Under the pieces are notes generated by a model that saw nothing but the letters and a program-made list of their open reading frames with translations, made no database searches and was not told the DNA's origin. A program made the position numbers and the translations under genes. A stretch of 13,432 nucleotides of DNA, taken from positions 1-13,432 of the forward strand of contig JBKECC010000159.1 in the NCBI GenBank assembly GCA_047974135.1. Direction: 5' to 3'. This document shows, one piece after another, positions 6,256 through 11,077 of the stretch; positions within the stretch are counted from its first letter, which is position 1; each line of letters starts with the position of its first letter. The DNA comes from JAIRQK01 sp047974135. Its GTDB lineage: Bacteria > Campylobacterota > Campylobacteria > Campylobacterales > Campylobacteraceae.

Positions 6256-7353
6256 TCATCTAGTAAATGCAAATCCTAAACCGATTCTATTTGTTCTTTT
6301 ATTGAAATCAACCAAACTTTCACCGTATCCATTGAAATATTGGATATAACCAAATAGTCCATTTTCCCAAAGAGGAAATGTCCAGTCAAGTTGGACAGCA
6401 CCTTTGTTCTCATCGGATTTAAAATTGTTTCTAAGCATAAGTTTAAACACGTGCTCTTTGTATGGATATATAAGATTTAAATCGCCATGTCCTATATATT
6501 TTGTGATTTTTGGATTATCATCATTTTTTGCACTCTCATTAAATCTATACCAAACTCTAGGAACTATAAAAAGGCCTTTGTATTGAAAATAACCCTCAAG
6601 ATAAAGCCTATTCCACGATCTTGAATCTAGTTCACCTCTACCGTTTGACTCATGTAAAAATCCAAATTGTAAACCTTTATACACAGATCTTTGACTCTGT
6701 GTTGGAAGCATTATATACATTTCAGGAAGATAGTTTGTTTCACGAAACGGCGAAGAATCTTCAGTGATTTGCCACCAAGAGCGCTGTGTATAAGCAAAAC
6801 CAAATCTCTCATTAAACCCAAAAAAATCAGTCAGCAAATCTTTTCTAAGGCTTAATTGAAAAACAGTTTCCATGTGTTTTCTTCCATCGCTATGAGATTT
6901 AAAATCATAAGTTGCTGGAAGTAAGTAGTTTGAGTGGTAAGGCAAAAGTCCAAAAGTAGAGCTTAATATCTGAAAAACAGTATTTTGTGTTTCATTGTCA
7001 TCATACTCATCAATATAACTTCTAAAAAACTCTTCATCTTTTTTTATACTTTTTGCAGTCTCTTTTATGGCTGGCAAGTTTTGAGTGTCTATAAGTTTTT
7101 CTTCTAACTCTTCCCTTGTTTTGATTTCATTCAAGCTTATATCATCTTGCATTTTTTGTGCATTTTGCATAGACAAAGTAGCAGAAAACTTATACCACTT
7201 TAGTGCTTCTGTAACATTTCCTACCTCTTCATAATACTTTGCTAACTCGTAAGCCGCAGTAGTATTTTTTGATTCTGCTTCTTCTTGAAGAGTGGCTAAA
7301 TCATTAGCAAAAGCAAAACAGGATAAAAAGATGAAAGTTGTCAAAAATCTCAT
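6256..7353 (-). CDS. pldA: Outer-membrane phospholipase A (OMPLA) with N-terminal Sel1/TPR-like segment
   Basis: OMPLA is an outer-membrane beta-barrel that hydrolyses acyl chains of misplaced phospholipids, usually as a calcium-dependent dimer. The 365-residue product has a signal peptide (MRFLTTFIFLSCFAFA, residues 1-16). The active site sits in FLHESNGRGELDSRSWNRLYL: H234, S236 and N248 have the same spacing as E. coli H142/S144/N156, and R239 and S244 match calcium-site residues R147/S152. The barrel occupies roughly 135-365 and ends GLGFAFTR, without the usual terminal Phe. Residues 18-70 (AAYELAKYYEEVGNVTEALKWYKFSATLSMQNA) look like a Sel1/TPR repeat, followed by a charged helix to about 120, absent from E. 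coli OMPLA. ATG 7353 is preceded by AGGTG. The gene is single on its strand and converges on tmRNA. Confidence 0.93.
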   Translation of the reverse strand: MRFLTTFIFLSCFAFANDLATLQEEAESKNTTAAYELAKYYEEVGNVTEALKWYKFSATLSMQNAQKMQDDISLNEIKTREELEEKLIDTQNLPAIKETAKSIKKDEEFFRSYIDEYDDNETQNTVFQILSSTFGLLPYHSNYLLPATYDFKSHSDGRKHMETVFQLSLRKDLLTDFFGFNERFGFAYTQRSWWQITEDSSPFRETNYLPEMYIMLPTQSQRSVYKGLQFGFLHESNGRGELDSRSWNRLYLEGYFQYKGLFIVPRVWYRFNESAKNDDNPKITKYIGHGDLNLIYPYKEHVFKLMLRNNFKSDENKGAVQLDWTFPLWENGLFGYIQYFNGYGESLVDFNKRTNRIGLGFAFTR

Positions 7354-7458
7354 GAAACACCTAAAATTAATAAAAATATTTAAATGGCATTTTATTTTAA
7401 AATTGCTTAAGATTCAAAGGTGCAAAAAGTTTGTTTATAAGTTTGTAACTAAAAATGG

Positions 7459-7464
7459 TACAAT
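7459..7464 (+). promoter_or_regulatory. -10 box of the yedF-selD operon
   Basis: TACAAT preceded by a T-rich region (TTTGTTTATAAGTTTG) and followed by TTTATT, 73 nt upstream of the yedF start. A TTTACATGTAAA palindrome lies between it and the gene (7507-7518), at about +36, where a bound protein would block elongation or translation. Confidence 0.45.
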
Positions 7465-7506
7465 TTTATTCCCTGCATGTTTTTACAAAATCTAAGGTTT
7501 AGATTC

Positions 7507-7518
7507 TTTACATGTAAA
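7507..7518. repeat. TTTACATGTAAA palindrome, perfect copy upstream of yedF
   Basis: Perfect 12-bp palindrome in the 5' UTR, ending 19 nt before the yedF ATG and 9 nt before its AAGGA ribosome site. It is 241 bp from the copy inside yedF. Confidence 0.88.
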
Positions 7519-7537
7519 ACATTTTTGAAGGATTTTT

Positions 7538-8119
7538 ATGAAATTAGATTGTCAAAATATGGCTTGCCCAGAGCCAGTTATAAAAACAAAAAAAGCTATT
7601 GAAAACTTGAGCGAGAGTGATATCTTGGAAGTTAAGTTAAACTCTTTAACCTCAATAGAAAACGTTACAAGATTTGCTACAAATCAAGGCTACAGTGTTA
7701 CAAAAGATGGAAACGATGAAAAAGCTACACTTTTTATATCCAAAGGTTTTACATGTAAAACTGTGAAAAAAACAGATGATGAAAGGTTTATAGATACTAC
7801 ACTGTTTTTAAAAGATGACAAGATTGGTGAGGGTGAATTAGGCAATAAGTTAGTTATTGGTTTTTTAAAATCGACATTAGAGCAAGAAAAACTACCAAAG
7901 AGAATCATCTGCGTAAATCGTGCAGTACTTTTAACTTCAGCAGATGAGAATAGTGAATCAGTAAAAGTGTTTAAGGCATTAGAGGATAAAGGTATAGAAA
8001 TCTTCTCTTGCGGGATTTGTCTAGAGTACTTTAAAAAAGAGAAAGATTTAAAAGTTGGCAAAATTGGAAATGCTTTTTCAACTATTGAGATGCTTTTAAA
8101 AGGAGCAGTAAGTTTATGA
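7538..8119 (+). CDS. yedF: YedF-like selenium-metabolism sulfurtransferase-like protein
   Basis: A 193-residue cytoplasmic protein. Residues 1-70 form a TusA/SirA-like domain with the hallmark CPxP motif (MACPEPVIKTKKA, Cys10 as the likely chalcogen carrier). The C-terminal half (about 80-193) resembles DsrE-like folds, with IEIFSCGICLEYFKKEKDLKVGKIGNAFSTIEMLL carrying two cysteines. This two-domain type is commonly found next to selD and is thought to handle selenium delivery to selenophosphate synthetase, but the reaction is not firmly established. AAGGA (7528-7532) lies 5 nt before the ATG. It overlaps selD by 4 nt (ATGA), so the two are translated together. A perfect TTTACATGTAAA sits inside it at residues 71-74 (FTCK). 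Confidence 0.87.
   Translation: MKLDCQNMACPEPVIKTKKAIENLSESDILEVKLNSLTSIENVTRFATNQGYSVTKDGNDEKATLFISKGFTCKTVKKTDDERFIDTTLFLKDDKIGEGELGNKLVIGFLKSTLEQEKLPKRIICVNRAVLLTSADENSESVKVFKALEDKGIEIFSCGICLEYFKKEKDLKVGKIGNAFSTIEMLLKGAVSL
7748..7759. repeat. TTTACATGTAAA palindrome, perfect copy inside yedF
   Basis: Perfect 12-bp palindrome, extended by one base each side (TTTTACATGTAAAA, 7747-7760). It is coding and in frame as TTT ACA TGT AAA (Phe-Thr-Cys-Lys) at the junction between the TusA-like and DsrE-like parts. Confidence 0.85.
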
Positions 8120-9162
8120 TAAAACTAAATAACGAGGCAAAACTCACAAAATACGTAAAAGCAGCAGGTTGTGCTGCAAAACTTCCACCAAGCGATTTAG
8201 TTCCTACACTAAGTACTCTTAAAAACTCAAATCCAAATCTTTTGGTTGGTTTTGAGGGGCGAGATGACGCCGCAGTTTATAAACTCACAGACGATATAGC
8301 AATAGTTCAAACGCTTGACTTTATAACACCAGTTTGTGATGATCCTTATGTTTACGGACAAATCGCTGCTACAAACTCACTGAGCGATGTTTTTGCTATG
8401 GGCGGAGAAGTTATAAACGCTTTAAATATAGTAGGGCTTGATACGATTAACCACAAAAAAGAGATACTAAAAGATATACTAGCTGGTGGAGAGAGTAAAG
8501 TTCATGAGTGCGGTGGTATCGTCGTTGGTGGACACACTATACAAACCCCAGAGATGTATTTTGGACTCTCAGTAACAGGAACGCTCAAGCCGGGCTTAGA
8601 GTGGAGAAACAACACTCCAAAAGCTGGAGATGTTTTGCTTTTAACAAAGCCTCTTGGAGTTGGTGTGCTTATCACAGCTATGAAAGCTGATATGCTTTCA
8701 TATGAAGATTCATGCAAAACTGCTACACAGTTAGCGCAGCTAAATCAAAAAGCTGCACAGATTTTAAGAGAGTTTGATGTTCACGCTTGCACAGATATAA
8801 CAGGTTTTGGACTCACTGGACATGGCTTAGAAATGGCAAGCGATAAATTTACTTTGGAGATTGACTCGAACTCTTTGCCTATCATAGAAGTAGCAAAAGT
8901 AAAAGCAAACGAAGATTTGGTTCCAGGAGGAACTTACACAAACAGAAACTTTGTCAAACCTTATATAAGTATAAAAAAAGAGTTGCCATTCGAAGTTGAG
9001 ATATTTTTATATGATGCTCAAACCTCAGGAGGACTTTTGGTTGCACTGCCAAAGAGCCAAGCAAAAATCGCACAGCAAAAACTTATAGACGCTGGTTATA
9101 TCGGAACTTCAATCATTGGCGAAGTGCTAGAAAAGAAAGATTTTCCTATAATAGTTTTGTAA
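8116..9162 (+). CDS. selD: Selenide, water dikinase (selenophosphate synthetase)
   Basis: SelD makes selenophosphate from selenide and ATP, the selenium donor for selenocysteine and 2-selenouridine in tRNA. The product has 348 residues, the usual size. The active-site pair C19 and K22 (AAGCAAK) corresponds to E. coli C17/K20; Cys is used where many organisms have selenocysteine, and the second Cys of the E. coli GCGCK motif is Ala here. Metal/ATP aspartates D51, D68, N87, D91 and D227 sit at the same numbers as in E. coli (GRDDAAVY, TLDFITPVCDDPYVYGQIAATNSLSDVFAMGG, TDITGFGLTGHG). AAGGAG lies about 10 nt upstream of ATG 8116, and the start overlaps the yedF stop. selA, selB and selC are not in this window, so the downstream use of selenophosphate is open. 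Confidence 0.97.
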   Translation: MIKLNNEAKLTKYVKAAGCAAKLPPSDLVPTLSTLKNSNPNLLVGFEGRDDAAVYKLTDDIAIVQTLDFITPVCDDPYVYGQIAATNSLSDVFAMGGEVINALNIVGLDTINHKKEILKDILAGGESKVHECGGIVVGGHTIQTPEMYFGLSVTGTLKPGLEWRNNTPKAGDVLLLTKPLGVGVLITAMKADMLSYEDSCKTATQLAQLNQKAAQILREFDVHACTDITGFGLTGHGLEMASDKFTLEIDSNSLPIIEVAKVKANEDLVPGGTYTNRNFVKPYISIKKELPFEVEIFLYDAQTSGGLLVALPKSQAKIAQQKLIDAGYIGTSIIGEVLEKKDFPIIVL

Positions 9163-9186
9163 AATCGATTTTAAGAGCAAAAGCGG

Positions 9187-9193
9187 TATAAAT
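9187..9193 (+). promoter_or_regulatory. Possible promoter between selD and the terminator
   Basis: TATAAAT in the context GCGGTATAAATACAC is a plausible -10 box 25 nt after the selD stop. A transcript from about 9200 would run only some 75 nt before the hairpin terminator at 9250, so it would be a short RNA, or a leader for cls if the terminator is read through. No -35 is seen. Confidence 0.25.
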
Positions 9194-9249
9194 ACACTCT
9201 GTTTGGTTAAAAAATGGATTGTCGTGCATTCTAGAACGTTTTTTAGTTT

Positions 9250-9273
9250 AAAGCCCTAAATATAGGGCTTTTT
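9250..9273 (+). terminator. Rho-independent terminator after selD
   Basis: A perfect 9-bp stem (AAAGCCCTA at 9250-9258, TAGGGCTTT at 9263-9271), AATA loop and a TTTTT run (9269-9273). It lies 88 nt after selD and 54 nt before cls, so it closes the selenium operon and separates it from cls, unless it acts as an attenuator. Confidence 0.82.
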
Positions 9274-9326
9274 GAGCTTTATTAAGAGTTTACAAGTAAA
9301 TACATATATAAATATAGGTAGAAGTT

Positions 9327-10706
9327 ATGTTGCAAACGATTATAAATTGGCTACCAGAACATTTTATGATAGGTGCCATATCGGTTTTGATATATGTTCT
9401 CTCAACAAGAGCAAGAGGAGAAAAACGCCAACCTGCTATCGCTCTTGCTTGGGTTGTTGGACTTGCACTTTTACCATACATCACTTTGCCTCTTTATATA
9501 TTTTTCGGACAAAGAAAGGTTATAGCGCACATTCACCCTCCAGAATACATTCCAAAAACTGTGCCATCAACTCATTGGGCTGTTAAATTTATAGAAAGTT
9601 TTGAACTTTTAGGTGCATCAAATGTAGATGTAAATTTTCACAAAGATGGAAAAGAAGCGCTAGAAGGGCTTTACAGGGTTATAAATAGTGCAAAACACAA
9701 TCTTGATATAGAGATATTTATATTTGGAAACGATGACTTTAACCGTGAACTTATAGAACATCTTTGTGCTTCTTTAGAGCGTGGTGTCAAGGTTCGTATC
9801 ATGATAGACTCACTTGGCTCCTTTAAAACTCCCAAAAGAATATTTAAAAAATTTAAACGTCTTGGTGGTGATTTGAGCATTTTTAAACCTCTTATATCTT
9901 TTAAATATACAGGACCCATAAACTTAAGAAACCATAGAAAACTTGTCATTGCAGATGGAAATTATCTTTGGAGTGGAGGTAGAAATCTATCTACAAAATA
10001 CTTTTTAGGAAATGTAAAAACTGGCGAAGCTTGGCTTGATTTATCTTTTGATTTAAAAGGAGATGTTGCTACAAGCGCATACTATCAGTTTGAGATTGAC
10101 TACTCAAGTAATAAAAAAATAACACCAACATATACTTTGCAAAAAGAGTTTACAAACGTGTTAGCATCACAATCAGTTGCTCAATTTTTACCAAGTGGAC
10201 CTGACCAGATAGATGACACTGTAAATTCTCTTATCATCGCCGCACTTTATCGTTCAAACAGTTATTTTACTGCCATATCTCCATACTTTGTGCCAGATAC
10301 TGACATGATAGATGCATTTTGTTTAGCCGCAAGAAGAGGAGTTTTGGTGACTATAGTAGTACCAGAAAATTCAGATCACAAGATAGCAGACTTTGCAAGG
10401 TCCCGCTCTCTTAGACGTTTAGCAAGAAATGGAGTAAAGATAAGGATACTTCCTGTTATGTGCCACGCAAAAGCCTTTGTTTGCGATGACGATTTGGCTC
10501 TATGTGGTTCTGTAAATCTTGACCAAAGAAGTTTACTCATAAACTACGAAGCTTCCGTTGTTTTTTATTCACAAAAAGAGATTTTGTGGATAAAAGAATG
10601 GATAAAAACCCAAGAAGTTACATGTAAAGATTATAAACTTCAAAAAGTTGGATTTATAAGAGATATAGCAGAAGGCGCTTTTTTATCTATCGGATATCAA
10701 CTATAA
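9327..10706 (+). CDS. cls: Cardiolipin synthase (phospholipase D superfamily)
   Basis: A bacterial-type cardiolipin synthase joins two phosphatidylglycerols to cardiolipin and glycerol at the inner membrane. The 459-residue product has two N-terminal membrane helices (about 13-26 and 37-60) followed by the cytoplasmic catalytic part. Both HKD motifs are intact: H203-K205-D210 (NHRKLVIADGNYLWSGG) and H380-K382-D387 (CHAKAFVCDDDLALCGSVNLDQRS). The ISPYFVPD and NYEASVV segments are also typical. The ribosome site before ATG 9327 is weak (AGGTAGAAG). The gene stands alone after the selD terminator. Near the 3' end it carries a one-mismatch palindrome (10617, Val-Thr-Cys-Lys), and a perfect copy follows just after the stop. 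The phospholipase pldA nearby is functionally related (envelope lipids) but is on the other strand. Confidence 0.95.
   Translation: MLQTIINWLPEHFMIGAISVLIYVLSTRARGEKRQPAIALAWVVGLALLPYITLPLYIFFGQRKVIAHIHPPEYIPKTVPSTHWAVKFIESFELLGASNVDVNFHKDGKEALEGLYRVINSAKHNLDIEIFIFGNDDFNRELIEHLCASLERGVKVRIMIDSLGSFKTPKRIFKKFKRLGGDLSIFKPLISFKYTGPINLRNHRKLVIADGNYLWSGGRNLSTKYFLGNVKTGEAWLDLSFDLKGDVATSAYYQFEIDYSSNKKITPTYTLQKEFTNVLASQSVAQFLPSGPDQIDDTVNSLIIAALYRSNSYFTAISPYFVPDTDMIDAFCLAARRGVLVTIVVPENSDHKIADFARSRSLRRLARNGVKIRILPVMCHAKAFVCDDDLALCGSVNLDQRSLLINYEASVVFYSQKEILWIKEWIKTQEVTCKDYKLQKVGFIRDIAEGAFLSIGYQL
10617..10628. repeat. TTTACATGTAAA palindrome, one mismatch, inside cls
   Basis: GTTACATGTAAA (11 of 12), coding in frame as GTT ACA TGT AAA (residues 431-434, Val-Thr-Cys-Lys). 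It is 92 bp from the copy after the cls stop. Confidence 0.75.
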
Positions 10707-10708
10707 AT

Positions 10709-10720
10709 TTTACATGTAAA
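10709..10720. repeat. TTTACATGTAAA palindrome, perfect copy after cls
   Basis: Perfect 12-bp palindrome 2 nt after the cls stop codon and the last copy in the window. It is too symmetric (no loop) and lacks a T-run, so it is not a normal terminator. Confidence 0.87.
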
Positions 10721-10811
10721 GAAATAAGCTAAAAATTATAAATTTTTCTTAAAAAAATAAACTGCTAAACTTATGAATACAATATAAAATAAATAAATTG
10801 ATAAAAATTTG

Positions 10812-10825
10812 TTACATTTATGTAA
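10812..10825. promoter_or_regulatory. Inverted repeat TTACAT-TT-ATGTAA
   Basis: A perfect 6-2-6 inverted repeat whose half sites TTACAT/ATGTAA are those of the TTTACATGTAAA palindrome but separated by two bases. It lies 75 nt upstream of the -35 box of the surface-protein gene and may be an operator. Confidence 0.3.
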
Positions 10826-10899
10826 TTAAATAGTGACAATTAAATATCCAAAATCATTTATAAATGCTTAAAATAAGTATTAAAAATAAAAATCTTATA

Positions 10900-10928
10900 T
10901 TGACTTTAAATTTACTAAATGATAAGAT
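10900..10928 (+). promoter_or_regulatory. Sigma70-type promoter of the surface-protein gene
   Basis: TTGACT (10900-10905), 17-nt spacer, TAAGAT (10923-10928). Start expected near 10935, giving a 5' UTR of about 114 nt before ATG 11049. This is one of only two places in the window with a recognisable -35 at correct spacing; the other is ssrA. Confidence 0.55.
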
Positions 10929-10981
10929 ACACGATTAATTTGATATTTTTAAAAAATTCATTATTTTTAAGAGATACTTTT

Positions 10982-11077
10982 ATGTATTTACTAAAAGCAA
11001 ATAATGTGATATTAGAATATGTCACCACCACTCAAAATAGGAGCAAAGATGTTGCAATTACAACACAAGATCACTAA
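10982..11077 (+). CDS. Possible 31-codon leader ORF overlapping the surface-protein start
   Basis: ATG 10982 to TAA 11077 encodes a 31-residue peptide starting MYLLKANNVILEYV, with a weak AAGAGA 8 nt upstream. It overlaps the first 29 bases of the surface-protein gene in another frame, so ribosomes on it would pass the downstream AGGAG and ATG. It has no recognisable domain and may be chance; if real it could set translation of the large gene by interference or coupling. Confidence 0.2.
   Translation: MYLLKANNVILEYVTTTQNRSKDVAITTQDH

Larger units (their letters stand above)
10721..11048. other. AT-rich intergenic region upstream of the surface-protein gene
   Basis: These 328 bases are almost entirely A/T. 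They hold a weak A/T-only hairpin (10731-10747) that could end cls, an inverted repeat TTACAT-TT-ATGTAA (10812-10825), a good promoter (10900-10928), a short reading frame (10982-11077) and a leader of about 110 nt. No tRNA or known riboswitch was recognised. The extreme A/T content would suit binding by a nucleoid protein that silences the downstream gene; this is inference. Confidence 0.6.

Noticed and set aside
6090..6272. A 60-codon minus-strand ORF containing VRGIEPLSKNKS
   Set aside because: It is the antisense of the tmRNA 3' domain. The VRGIEPL string comes from the conserved T-arm and is a well-known false ORF across tRNA/tmRNA ends.
8116..8200. Selenocysteine (in-frame TGA) in SelD
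   Set aside because: The active-site codon at residue 19 is TGT (Cys), and no in-frame TGA interrupts the gene.
8502..8717. Overlapping ORFs on both strands in selD
   Set aside because: They are out-of-frame shadows of a highly conserved SelD.
9160..9173. 14-bp palindrome TAAAATCGATTTTA at the selD stop
   Set aside because: A single copy in AT-rich DNA with no loop or T-run; the real terminator is at 9250.
9163..9249. A selenocysteine tRNA (selC) next to selD
   Set aside because: No T-arm GGTTC-type block, no CCA end and no long acceptor pairing could be found.
9272..9586. A 104-codon plus-strand ORF before and inside cls
   Set aside because: It starts in the terminator region and runs out of frame through the clear Cls N-terminus; composition is that of a shadow.
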